DNA of 64,000 nucleotides from CAVYHX01 sp963768415 (GTDB lineage Bacteria; Pseudomonadota; Gammaproteobacteria; UBA9214), in contig CAVYHX010000013.1 in NCBI GenBank assembly GCA_963768415.1, positions 12,752-76,751 on the forward strand, in the 5' to 3' direction. Position 1 is the stretch's first letter, and each line of letters starts with the position of its first letter. Below, one piece after another: positions 27,280 to 35,663 of this stretch. Below the pieces are notes generated by a model. That model saw only the letters and a list, made by a program, of their open reading frames with translations, ran no database searches and was not told where the DNA came from. The translations under genes and the position numbers were made by a program.

Positions 27280-28764
27280 ATGAGCGATTACTTTAATGAA
27301 CTGGTTGACCAGCTGCATGAATACCACTTGTCCATCGACCCACCCTGCCTCCATGGCCTGCTAACCGGTTTTGCCACGACACCGGATCCTGACCTGGCAA
27401 AACTGTACATGGAGATTTCGGGGGAACAGCCACTTCCGGAATCCATCCGGGAAGAAGTGCTCAATGTAGTAGATTTTCTGTCCGAAGACCTGTCACTTCA
27501 TGAGTTCAAAGCGCTTTTCCAGGTAGACCACGACAGCGAACCGGAGCACTGGATCAACGGTTATCTCAAGGCCGTGGAACTCCACGAGGAGCAGTGGCGT
27601 GAAGAAAATGATTGCCATCCCAAGGCAGGTGCAGCGCTCATTATGCTTCACTCGCTGATCAATGAAGAATTGCGTCAGGAGCTCAAGATCATTCAGCCGG
27701 GTCACGAAGAACTCCGGGAAGCACCGGAAATGGTGACCGATCTCGTGCACAGCATCTACCACTACATTCATGGTGACCTGGATTCATCATTCAATTTTGA
27801 TAATGAATCCGAGCCACCAGCCGACGAACTATTTCCCCTGCCCGGCCATTCGGAAGATGCGCTGGCCAGCATGGATGAACAGGCCCTCTTCGCCCTTGTC
27901 ACCAGCAATAACGACCGGCTCCCACTGGAGGTGGTGCATGCGTGTGCCAGCCGGGCGGAGGCCATGGTTCAACTGCTTCGCCAGCATCTGGAAAACGATT
28001 ACAACTGGGGCAACGAAGTAAACGATGGCGACTGGTGGGGGCTGTTACATGCCGTCTTTATACTCGGACTCATCCCCGGCGATGCATCGGCCAGGGCATT
28101 GCTTGAGGGGTTCCGCCGCATCACCTTCGACAGCAATAGCAATCTGACCGACTGGCTTTCCAGTTACTGGCCCGCCCTGTGCCGCAACAAAACCGCGTAC
28201 ACCACGGATACCATGCGGCAGATTGCCGAAGACAATCAGCTGGACTGGTACCCCCGGTCCCATGCCGTCGAATGTGTCGTGGCCGATGCCGGCGACAGGG
28301 GCCCGGCACAGCTGGAGGATGCAATTGACTGGCTTGCCTCACTCTGCGTCGACGAGTCTCAAGACCCGGAATTCCGTGTCATGGCGGGGCACACCCTGCT
28401 TGATCACCCCAGGGAACGACACCGGCAGGTAATGGCTAAACTGGTGGAACTCCAGGACCCCGACTCCTGGCTCGGTAACTCCTACAACCGTGATGACATC
28501 GACCGATCCTTCTCCAGGGGCGGCAAACCGGAGTGGAAGTGTTTTGATAACCCCTGGCGTTTCTATGACCCGGTCGAGATCCAGCGCCGCCAGCAACGCT
28601 GGCTCAAGGAAGACCGGGAACAGGAGCAGAAACAATTCGATCAGGGCAACTGGAGGCCGGTAAAGACCTATGTACGTGAACAACCCAAGATTGGCCGCAA
28701 CGACCCATGCCCCTGCGGCAGCGGTAAAAAATACAAAAAGTGCTGCATGAGCAAGCTTCACTGA
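27280..28764 (+). CDS. UPF0149-like protein with C-terminal SEC-C zinc motif
   Basis: The product has 494 residues. The N-terminal 170 residues resemble UPF0149/YecA (LHGLLTGFATTPD, FQVDHDSEPEHWINGYLKAVEL). The middle is helical and HEAT-like, similar to DUF1186 proteins. The last 22 residues are a SEC-C motif, RNDPCPCGSGKKYKKCC, binding zinc as in SecA. Proteins of this kind are thought to bind ribosomes or SecA clients; the exact role is unknown. It follows a 280-base gap that includes a MITE end. Confidence 0.82.
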   Translation: MSDYFNELVDQLHEYHLSIDPPCLHGLLTGFATTPDPDLAKLYMEISGEQPLPESIREEVLNVVDFLSEDLSLHEFKALFQVDHDSEPEHWINGYLKAVELHEEQWREENDCHPKAGAALIMLHSLINEELRQELKIIQPGHEELREAPEMVTDLVHSIYHYIHGDLDSSFNFDNESEPPADELFPLPGHSEDALASMDEQALFALVTSNNDRLPLEVVHACASRAEAMVQLLRQHLENDYNWGNEVNDGDWWGLLHAVFILGLIPGDASARALLEGFRRITFDSNSNLTDWLSSYWPALCRNKTAYTTDTMRQIAEDNQLDWYPRSHAVECVVADAGDRGPAQLEDAIDWLASLCVDESQDPEFRVMAGHTLLDHPRERHRQVMAKLVELQDPDSWLGNSYNRDDIDRSFSRGGKPEWKCFDNPWRFYDPVEIQRRQQRWLKEDREQEQKQFDQGNWRPVKTYVREQPKIGRNDPCPCGSGKKYKKCCMSKLH

Positions 28765-28959
28765 CCTGCAATTGGATCAGGTTATCTTCCCGAGAAACCA
28801 CACCACTTCATCCTGTACTCCCCCCAGAGAGAGAAATTTATATTCTCATCAGACGCATAGAAGCTTGCGCCTTCCAGCAGGATAGGCCGGGGCAGAATTG
28901 AATGCCTATTCACACGGAAGTAGAAACGCTACCAGATAATATCTCTTCGGGACCAGCCT

Positions 28960-29265
28960 TCAGGCGAGTGCTTCCAGACCGTGCATATCAACCAGGTTCA
29001 GTAACTTTAATGAAGGGCCATTAGGTTTTTTCTGACCCTGCTCCCACTTCTGCACGGTCGAAGGACTCGTGTTCAGGTAAGCTGCGAATACTGCCTGACT
29101 GGCCTTATAGCGCGTGCGTAGACGTTTGATCTGTGTCGGCGTATAGATCTTCACCGGCGGCAGACACAGCGCATCGAACTCGCGCATGGTCATAGCATCC
29201 ATCGTGCCCGCCTTGTGCAGGCCCTTCGCTGTCTCATGCACCGTTTTCAATATTGACTTAGCCAT
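28960..29265 (-). CDS. Helix-turn-helix antitoxin (HigA/NadS-like)
   Basis: The product has 101 residues. The HTH runs from ASQAVFAAYLNTSPSTVQKWEQGQKKPN and the protein ends with LLNLVDMHGLEALA, as in antitoxins paired with PF06296 RelE toxins. It should neutralise the toxin encoded just upstream and repress the shared promoter. Its start overlaps the toxin stop by 8 bases. Confidence 0.88.
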   Translation of the reverse strand: MAKSILKTVHETAKGLHKAGTMDAMTMREFDALCLPPVKIYTPTQIKRLRTRYKASQAVFAAYLNTSPSTVQKWEQGQKKPNGPSLKLLNLVDMHGLEALA

Positions 29266-29632
29266 CTTCCTTTACCTCAATCAATTCACCGGCCTTGATC
29301 GCTTTCAGCAAAGCCGGGTTGGAATACCCCAGTAGTTGTGTTGCCAGCAACTTGAGCGCTTTCAGTTCCTTGTCGCTAATACTTGCCCGTTCATTCTTTG
29401 AAAAACCGTAGACGAAGAACGCCTTGTTGTGTTGCCGGTAGACCACCAGGCTGCGGGTACTGCCCCGCTTGCCATGCCCGGGCAATGCCACCCGTTTCTT
29501 GACTACATGCCCACCAAGTTTGGCATCGATCAAACCGTCTTCCATTTCCTTGACCGCCGCCAGCAGAATCCGATCACGCAACCCCTCCCTGGCAGCCCAT
29601 CTATGGAACCACTTGTTTTTGAAGACCTGCAT
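29258..29632 (-). CDS. RelE/HigB-type toxin (PF06296-like)
   Basis: The product has 124 residues. Landmarks are KNKWFHRWAAREGL, GGHVVKKRVALPGHGKRGSTRSLVVYRQ and FFVYGFSKNERASIS, typical of toxin partners of HTH antitoxins. It is probably an mRNA interferase acting at ribosomes. The toxin-first gene order is characteristic of HigBA-type pairs. Confidence 0.87.
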   Translation of the reverse strand: MQVFKNKWFHRWAAREGLRDRILLAAVKEMEDGLIDAKLGGHVVKKRVALPGHGKRGSTRSLVVYRQHNKAFFVYGFSKNERASISDKELKALKLLATQLLGYSNPALLKAIKAGELIEVKEDG

Positions 29633-29658
29633 CCGGCTACCCTGATGGTTTTTCAGAG

Positions 29659-29677
29659 TATAGCACTAGGTGCTATA
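29659..29677 (-). promoter_or_regulatory. Toxin-antitoxin operator and -10 region
   Basis: TATAGCAC and GTGCTATA form a perfect 8-base inverted repeat around TAG. On the minus strand the downstream arm runs into TATACT, a good -10, 27 bases before the toxin start. It is a likely autoregulatory site for the HTH antitoxin. Confidence 0.7.
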
Positions 29678-29949
29678 GATTATCGACCCCTGTTTCAGAG
29701 GCTTGAGTTATAGTGAACAGACAGTACCTCTGTAATCATCTTCCCGAAAAAGAATCTGAGCACAAGGACACGACCACCGGATTTTTGGTCCGGATATTCA
29801 CGGATCGAGTCGGTTACGGACGCGCAACCATTTGAATTTTATACAGACAAGATTGAGCCCACGAGGAAGATATGCAGTTAATCCCCGCAAAAACTCCCGC
29901 AAGCAGCATTTGTTAATGCTGCAAATAACAGCTAACCAATTGATTTATA

Positions 29950-29995
29950 TGGTGGGTCGTGAAGGATTCGAACCTTCGACCATCGGATTAAAAGT
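29950..29995 (-). repeat. Duplicated 3' part of tRNA-Lys (att-like site)
   Basis: These 46 bases are identical to 32094-32139, covering the CCA end to the anticodon loop of tRNA-Lys. About 20 further bases upstream are also similar. Such direct repeats are left by tyrosine-integrase islands. No integrase gene remains in between. Confidence 0.85.
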
Positions 29996-30133
29996 ACAGA
30001 AAGGTGATTTATCAGCCTTTTTATTCAATAACTTACCGTGGCGCCCGTTGCACTCTGTGCACCACGATGCATAACGATGCACAACTGATCCCCACAAAAT
30101 CCCCACAGGGATTTCTGCCTGTAAGCTGGCAGG

Positions 30134-30448
30134 CTATGAGGTCTTTGAATCCGGATCGAGATGCAGCAGTCGTTCACTACGCCAGACACGCACAATCCTC
30201 ACGCGCTTCGTATCGTGGCGGTAAACAATTCGAAACGGCGGATGAATCAACTCCCGGAGGAATGCTTGCTCAAACTCGGGGACGACCCGGCCTATGTCAG
30301 GATGATTGGCAAGCGTCTCGACGCGTTGAAAAACCTCTGCGACCAACCGTTTGCCGATATCGGACACGCCCTGCTCCGCATACCAGGCCATGATCTCCTC
30401 GAGATCGCGTAATGCCGACTCTGCGAAGCTGATAACAACCCGCGGCAT
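30134..30448 (-). CDS. ParE/RelE-superfamily toxin
   Basis: The product has 104 residues. SFAESALRDLEEIMAWYAEQG, then ANHPDIGRVVPEF, LRELIHPPFRIVYRHD and VRIVRVWRSERLL match ParE-type plasmid-stabilisation toxins, which poison gyrase or, in other subfamilies, cut mRNA. It follows the Phd-type antitoxin with a 4-base gap and lies between the two tRNA-derived repeats. Confidence 0.88.
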   Translation of the reverse strand: MPRVVISFAESALRDLEEIMAWYAEQGVSDIGKRLVAEVFQRVETLANHPDIGRVVPEFEQAFLRELIHPPFRIVYRHDTKRVRIVRVWRSERLLHLDPDSKTS

Positions 30449-30452
30449 TGAT

Positions 30453-30722
30453 CTATTTCAATCCCAGCCGCTTCCTGGCTTCTGCAAGGGAAACTTCTCG
30501 TCCCGCCTCCAGATCCGCCAGGCCCTCCACAACTGAACGCATGAAGGCACGCTCCTCCTCCGTTTGCTCATAATCGGCCACGGACTGGACCACGGCAACA
30601 CCACGTCCACGGCTGGTAAGGAGTACCGGCCTATGTGCATCCGATACATGTTTCACCACCCGACCGGGGTTGGTTTTCAGATCGGTAAGAGGAACTACAT
30701 CCTCTGAAAATTTCGTGCGCAT
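30453..30722 (-). CDS. Phd/YefM-type antitoxin
   Basis: The product has 89 residues: VVPLTDLKTNPGRVVKHVSDAHRPVLLTSRGRGVAVVQSVADYE is the Phd/YefM DNA-binding fold, and the acidic C-terminal part should bind the toxin. It is the first gene of the pair and has a strong promoter with operator arms immediately upstream. Confidence 0.9.
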   Translation of the reverse strand: MRTKFSEDVVPLTDLKTNPGRVVKHVSDAHRPVLLTSRGRGVAVVQSVADYEQTEEERAFMRSVVEGLADLEAGREVSLAEARKRLGLK

Positions 30723-30741
30723 GGTAACTCCAAAAGGGCTG

Positions 30742-30782
30742 TTAACAGGTCTGATAATAGCACCTGTTAATAGTACTTACAA
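30742..30782 (-). promoter_or_regulatory. Promoter and operator of the Phd-ParE pair
   Basis: On the minus strand TTGTAA (30782-30777) and TATTAT (30759-30754) are separated by 17 bases. TTAACAGGT at 30742 and ACCTGTTAA at 30762 form an inverted repeat that brackets the -10 box, and another half-site (AACAGGTGT) begins at 30781. This is the expected layout for repression by the antitoxin. Confidence 0.8.
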
Positions 30783-30792
30783 CAGGTGTCTC

Positions 30793-31980
30793 TGGCGAAT
30801 TGTTAATTATCACCTGAATACCGAGACTTAACCAGTCTTGCTCCTGAAAGCAATCGCCCCTACCCTGCTCTGCCATGAAGGATCTACTGGTTCTCCTCGT
30901 ACATCTATCAACCACGATTGCCAAACTCCTGGGTCCCGGTGGCGCGAAGGCCGTCGTCGCTGATAGCTTATTGATGAAACAGCAGCTCCTGGTTATCAAT
31001 CGCTCCCGACAACGCGCACCCAATCTCTCAGCACTCGACCGATTCCTGTTAGGATTCTGGTCACTATTTCTCAATCCACGTCACCTCAGGCGGGCTGCCA
31101 TCATTATCCGACCATCGACGCTATTGAAATTCCACAACCTACTCAAACTGCGTAAGTATCAACTACTGTATTCATCAGCTGGCTGCAAACGAAAACCCGG
31201 CCCCAAAGGTCCATCGCAGGAACTCATCCAGGCCATCGTAGAAATGAAGCAACGTAACCCACGATTCGGATGCCCTCGGATCGCGCAGCAGATCAATAAA
31301 GCCTTTGGAACCAACATCGATAAAGATGTGGTGCGGCGTGTTCTCGCCGCGCATTACCGGCCAGAGCACAGTGACGGTGGACCGTCATGGCTGACTTTCC
31401 TTGGGCACGCTAAGGATAGCCTCTGGAGTATTGACCTGTTTCGGTGCGAATCCATCTTATTACAGAGCCACTGGGTACTCGTCGTCATGGATCAGTTCAC
31501 CCGACGCATCATCGGCTTTGGTGTGCATACTGGTGATGTTGACGGTATTTCCTTGTGCCGAATGTTCAACACCGCCATCTCATCACAGGGTAGTCCGAAA
31601 TATCTCAGCTCTGATAACGATCCGCTCTTCCTGTATCACCAGTGGCAAGCAAACCTGAGAATTCTTGGTGCTGACGAAGTCAAAACTATCCCGTATACAC
31701 CGCTGTCTCATCCCTTCGTCGAACGGCTGATCGGGACCATTCGTCGAGAATTCCTGGACCACACCTTATTCTGGAACGCTACCGACTTGGAAAGAAAGCT
31801 GGAAACATTCCAGCAGTATTACAACACTCATCGTGTGCACTCTTCACTTGATGGCGATTCACCCTCTGAAATCACCAGAAAGACTGTCATCCGCCATGCT
31901 GATCTCAACATTTTTCAGTGGCGATCTCATTGCCGCGAACTATTTCAGCTGCCTGCTGCCGCCTGATTAACAATTCGCCA
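30793..31980 (+). mobile_element. Insertion sequence with 15-bp perfect terminal repeats
   Basis: TGGCGAATTGTTAAT at 30793-30807 is exactly inverted at 31966-31980. The 1188-bp element carries one transposase. No target-site duplication was evident in the immediate flanks. It sits just upstream of the Phd-ParE promoter. Confidence 0.85.
30875..31966 (+). CDS. DDE integrase-core (rve) transposase
   Basis: The product has 363 residues. An N-terminal helix-turn-helix region is followed by NPRFGCPRIAQQI and an rve catalytic core with Asp187 (SLWSIDLFR), Asp247 (YLSSDNDPLF) and Glu283 (HPFVERLIGTIRREF). All three catalytic residues are present, so the enzyme may be active. Two decayed relatives lie at 15.9 and 20.6 kb. 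The stop codon overlaps the right terminal repeat. Confidence 0.9.
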   Translation: MKDLLVLLVHLSTTIAKLLGPGGAKAVVADSLLMKQQLLVINRSRQRAPNLSALDRFLLGFWSLFLNPRHLRRAAIIIRPSTLLKFHNLLKLRKYQLLYSSAGCKRKPGPKGPSQELIQAIVEMKQRNPRFGCPRIAQQINKAFGTNIDKDVVRRVLAAHYRPEHSDGGPSWLTFLGHAKDSLWSIDLFRCESILLQSHWVLVVMDQFTRRIIGFGVHTGDVDGISLCRMFNTAISSQGSPKYLSSDNDPLFLYHQWQANLRILGADEVKTIPYTPLSHPFVERLIGTIRREFLDHTLFWNATDLERKLETFQQYYNTHRVHSSLDGDSPSEITRKTVIRHADLNIFQWRSHCRELFQLPAAA

Positions 31981-32093
31981 TGCACAGCCGTGCAAGCATC
32001 GGAGTAAACTTTCGCTGGACCACCACACCCCCACAAAATCCCCACAATCAGTTGTTGTTGATATTGTAAATAACAGCTAAGCAATTGATTTAA

Positions 32094-32169
32094 TGGTGGG
32101 TCGTGAAGGATTCGAACCTTCGACCATCGGATTAAAAGTCCGGTGCTCTACCAACTGAGCTAACGACCC
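32094..32169 (-). tRNA. tRNA-Lys(UUU)
   Basis: On the minus strand the gene begins GGGTCGTTAGCTCAGTTGG, has a TTT anticodon in the loop CTTTTAA, the T-arm GGTTCGAATCC, and ends ACGACCCA with an encoded CCA. Arms and invariant bases agree with gammaproteobacterial tRNA-Lys. Its 3' 46 bases are duplicated at 29950. Confidence 0.97.
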
Positions 32170-32300
32170 ATTTGGAAAACTGATCCGTTGCGGCGGTCCC
32201 GAACGGGACGAACGCATCATACAAGGCTGGCCTGAAATGGCAAGCCCGATGGTTATAACTTGTTGTTTTTTTGAGAGCAAACTCTGCCGCCTGGGTCCAT

Positions 32301-32387
32301 GGACGAAGATTGCTTCGCTGGCCGCTCCCGGCTCCCGGCCCCCCGCGGCACTTGTACCTCCATGTACATCGTGCTCGCAATGACGAC
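32301..32387. repeat. Dispersed repeat, downstream copy flanking the YeeE gene
   Basis: GCGGCACTTGTACCTCCATG and the following GTACAT-GTGCTCGCAATGAC match 33820-33848. It contains the small palindrome GTACctccatGTAC and the widespread ATTGC..GCAATGAC type of inverted motif. Confidence 0.7.
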
Positions 32388-32393
32388 TGGGCT

Positions 32394-33656
32394 TTATACC
32401 TTCTCCAGCTTGCGCAGACTGTTGGGCAGCAGGTGAAAATCGGCCAGGCCGGCCACCAGCGCGCTGGCAATACTGGCCTCCTCTTCGTAGACCATCTTGT
32501 AGTACTGGACCTTCATGGTCAGCGCGCTGCCGAGGATGATGGCGCCCAGGGTGACGAAGGCGCCGAGGGCCAGGGTGGAGACGCCGGTGATGCCCTGGCC
32601 GATGGTGCAGCCCATGGCAAGCACGCCGCCGAAGCCCATGAGGATGGCACCGATGAAGTGGCTGGCGAAGTCACCCACGGAGCTGAACCACTCGAAGCGG
32701 AAACTGCGGCTGAGCAGCGACCACAGCAGCGACCCGGCGAGCACGCCGAGGAAGGCCATGACGCCGAAGGTGAGCAAGGCCTTGTCGAAGCCGCGCGCGG
32801 CATAGTCGAGCGTCTGTCCCATTGGGTTGATGAAGGTGAACGATTGTGGACTCAACGACCGCCCTTGCGCGGGCTTGCCCTTCTCCGAATCCGCCAGCAT
32901 GTCCCATTCGGCGTAGTAACCACCGAGCGACAGCAGGTCTCCGTCAGCATCGATCTGCACATTGCTGGTGACATACCAGGCAGCGAGCACGGCCAGGCCG
33001 ACGGCCAGTCCGCCGAGGATGTTGTCGAGGCTGCCGCGAAAATCCGCGGACTTGAACACGAACCCTAACAGGAACAGGCCGAGCAACCCGCCGATGACGA
33101 GGCGTGCTGTGGCAACGGACTCACCGCCAAGCAGGCTGCCGAGGTCCTGGCTGACGCCGAGATCGATGGACAGCGGTCGGATCCAGTCATAGAACAATAC
33201 GGTGAACAGTGTCTTGTCGCTGTCCGGGAACGGATTGATCATGAAATAGGCGATCACGCCGATGATCAGCATTACCATGATGGACTTGAGATTACCGCCA
33301 CCGATGCGGATCAGGCACTTGTTGCCGCAACCGCTCGCCAGCGTCATGCCGATGCCGAACAGCAGGCCACCGATGAGGTTCTCCGCCAGCAGCAGGTTGC
33401 CACCGCGGTACGGCGGGAAAGCATTTCCCGGTGCGGCCTTGCCGAAGTATTCGAGCACCACCACACCGATGACCGCCACGGCAATGGCCAGCATCCAGGC
33501 GCGGAAGCGGCCGAAATCCCCTATATTGACCATATCGGACACGGCGCCCATGGTGCAGAAGTTGGTCTTGTTCACCAGCGCACCCATGACGAGCGCGATA
33601 CCGAAGGTGGACCAGAGGAAGAAGGACTGGGCGGTGATGAAACTTTCAAAAGTCAT
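32394..33656 (-). CDS. YeeE/YedE family sulfur-compound transporter
   Basis: The product has 420 residues with about ten membrane helices. Conserved cysteines lie in NFCTMGAVSD (Cys34), SGCGNKCLIR (Cys110, Cys114) and MGCTIGQGITG, the pattern of the YeeE/TsuA family, whose members import thiosulfate through cysteine relay sites. The protein has the long, two-repeat architecture. The gene is flanked by two copies of a dispersed repeat and has no partner TusA/TsuB gene nearby. Confidence 0.88.
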   Translation of the reverse strand: MTFESFITAQSFFLWSTFGIALVMGALVNKTNFCTMGAVSDMVNIGDFGRFRAWMLAIAVAVIGVVVLEYFGKAAPGNAFPPYRGGNLLLAENLIGGLLFGIGMTLASGCGNKCLIRIGGGNLKSIMVMLIIGVIAYFMINPFPDSDKTLFTVLFYDWIRPLSIDLGVSQDLGSLLGGESVATARLVIGGLLGLFLLGFVFKSADFRGSLDNILGGLAVGLAVLAAWYVTSNVQIDADGDLLSLGGYYAEWDMLADSEKGKPAQGRSLSPQSFTFINPMGQTLDYAARGFDKALLTFGVMAFLGVLAGSLLWSLLSRSFRFEWFSSVGDFASHFIGAILMGFGGVLAMGCTIGQGITGVSTLALGAFVTLGAIILGSALTMKVQYYKMVYEEEASIASALVAGLADFHLLPNSLRKLEKV

Positions 33657-33699
33657 TTTATCTCCCCGGACTATGCGGCCGGATAGTAAATGTTATGGA

Positions 33700-33870
33700 A
33701 ACTCAAATTCGTTGTCATTGCGAGGAACGAAGTGACGAAGCAATCTCTAGACGACTGATGCTCTGCCGGAAGATTGCCACGCTTACCGCTCCCGGCTTCC
33801 TGCCTCCCGCGGCACTTGTACCTCCATGTACATCGCGCTCGCAATGACAGGACGTATCGTTTAATCAGGG
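33700..33870. repeat. Dispersed repeat, upstream copy flanking the YeeE gene
   Basis: It contains GTCATTGCGAGGAACGAAGT at the left, the 33789-33849 segment shared with 32326-32385, and TTTAATCAGGGCTTCC, also present near 61130. It is probably a composite of several copies of one palindromic repeat family. Confidence 0.65.
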
Positions 33871-33899
33871 CTTCCTGTGTAATTCTAGCGAGTTACCGC

Positions 33900-34583
33900 T
33901 CAACCCGCCAGCGACGGGCGATAGCGCGTTGGATCCGCGACTCCGGCTTCATGGAATCCCGCGGCGCGCAGCCGGCAGGCATCGCATACCCCGCAGGCGC
34001 GGCCTTCACTATCGGCGCTGTAACAGGACACTGTGGCGGCGTAATCGACACCCAGACGCAGGCCTTCGCGGATGATATCCGCCTTGCTCATGTGGATGAG
34101 CGGGGCATTCACCCGGAAGTCCCCGCCCTCGACGCCGCCCTTGGTGGCCAGCCGCGCCAGCCGCTCAAAGGCCTCGATGTACTCCGGCCGGCAGTCCGGG
34201 TAACCGGAATAATCGACGGCATTCACGCCGATAAACAGGTCCCACGCGCCCAGCACCTCCGCCCAGCCCAGCGCCAGTGACAGGAACACGGTGTTACGCG
34301 CCGGGACGTAGGTCACCGGGATACCCGCGGTCGGCTGCTCGGGCACCGCGATGGCGGCATCTGTCAGGGCGGAACCGCCGACTTCGCCCAGGCCGATATG
34401 CATGGTGCGGTGTTCGCACACGCCCTGCGCACGGGCGATGCCTTGCGCGGCGACCAGTTCGGCATCATGGCGCTGACCATAGTCGAGGCTGAGGGCATAG
34501 CAGTCGTAGCCCTGTTCGCGGGCCAGTGCCAGGGTGGTGGCGGAGTCGAGACCACCGGAGAGGAGGATGACGGCTTTGGGCAT
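33900..34583 (-). CDS. queC: 7-cyano-7-deazaguanine synthase QueC
   Basis: The product has 227 residues. The ATP-pyrophosphatase loop is LLSGGLDSATTLALA, and four zinc cysteines lie near the end (SCYSADSEGRACGVCDACRLR). It converts 7-carboxy-7-deazaguanine with ammonia and ATP into preQ0, the precursor of queuosine in tRNA. queE, which makes the substrate, lies 1.1 kb upstream on the same strand, separated by a tandem repeat array. Confidence 0.95.
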   Translation of the reverse strand: MPKAVILLSGGLDSATTLALAREQGYDCYALSLDYGQRHDAELVAAQGIARAQGVCEHRTMHIGLGEVGGSALTDAAIAVPEQPTAGIPVTYVPARNTVFLSLALGWAEVLGAWDLFIGVNAVDYSGYPDCRPEYIEAFERLARLATKGGVEGGDFRVNAPLIHMSKADIIREGLRLGVDYAATVSCYSADSEGRACGVCDACRLRAAGFHEAGVADPTRYRPSLAG

Positions 34584-34626
34584 GGGGGGAGTGTAATTGT
34601 TTTGGTGGTTATAAAAAAATTAGCGG

Positions 34627-35632
34627 TTCTTGCCATCGCGGCCAGGAGGCCGCTCCCACAGGTGGCGATAGAAATCATTGTGGGAGCGCCGTCCTTCGGC
34701 GCGATTGTTAGGGAAAACCATCGCGGCCAGGAGGCCGCTCCCACAGGTGGTGATAGAAATCATTGTGGGAGCGCCGTCCTTCGGCGCGATTGTTAGGGAA
34801 AACCATCGCGGCCAGGAGGCCGCTCCCACAGGTGGTGATAGAACACGTCACCCTGTGGGAGCGCCGTCCTTCGGCGCGATTGTTAGGGAAAACCATCGCG
34901 GCCAGGGGGCCGCTCCCACAGGTGGCGATAGAAATCATTGTGGGAGCGCCGTCCTTCGGCGCGATTGTTAGGGAAAACCATCGCGGCCAGGAGGCCGCTC
35001 CCACAGGTGGTGATAGAAACCACTGTGGGAGCGCCGTCCTTCGGCGCGATTGTTAGGGAAAACCATCGCGGCCAGGAGGCCGCTCCCACAGGTGGTGATA
35101 GAAACCACTGTGGGAGCGCCGTCCTTCGGCGCGATTGTTAGGGAAAACCATCGCGGCCAGGAGGCCGCTCCCACAGGTGGCGATAGAAACCACTGTGGGA
35201 GCGCCGTCCTTCGGCGCGATTGTTAGGGAAAACCATCGCGGCCAGGAGGCCGCTCCCACAGGTGGCGATAGAAACCACTGTGGGAGCGCCGTCCTTCGGC
35301 GCGATTGTTAGGGAAAACCATCGCGGCCAGGGGGCCGCTCCCACAGGTGGCGATAGAAACCACTGTGGGAGCGCCGTCCTTCGGCGCGATTGTTAGGGAA
35401 AACCATCGCGGCCAGGAGGCCGCTCCCACAGGTGATGATAGAAAACACTGTGGGAGCGCCGTCCTTCGGCGCGATTGTTAGGGAAAACCATCGCGGCCAG
35501 GAGGCCGCTCCCACAGGTGATGATAAGAAAACACTGTGGGAGACCCGATCCTGGGCGAAGCGCCGGGCGCAAGCGCCGTCCTTCGGCGCGATTGTTACGG
35601 GAACCCTCGCGTCCGGAAGATCGCTCCTGCTG
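34627..35632. repeat. Tandem array of eleven 85-bp two-hairpin repeats
   Basis: Each unit has one hairpin GCGGCC-AGGA-GGCCGC and one GCGCCG-TCCTT-CGGCGC, joined by GATTGTTAGGGAAAACCATC and a variable spacer. Copies of CCGCTCCCACAGG recur every 85 bases; one interval is 90 because of a changed spacer. Units are nearly identical, so the array expanded recently or is being homogenised. Short open frames inside it are by-products of the period and not genes. Single copies of the same repeat lie near 36.5, 46.9-47.2, 51.5-51.7 and 62.1-62.3 kb. Confidence 0.95.
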
Positions 35633-35663
35633 GGTTAATAAATCACTCAAGCTGCATGGAATA

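Noticed and set aside
34627..35632. CRISPR-like array
   Set aside because: The repeated part is most of the unit, the spacers are short and themselves conserved, each unit holds two hairpins, and no cas genes are near. It is a tandem palindromic-repeat array.
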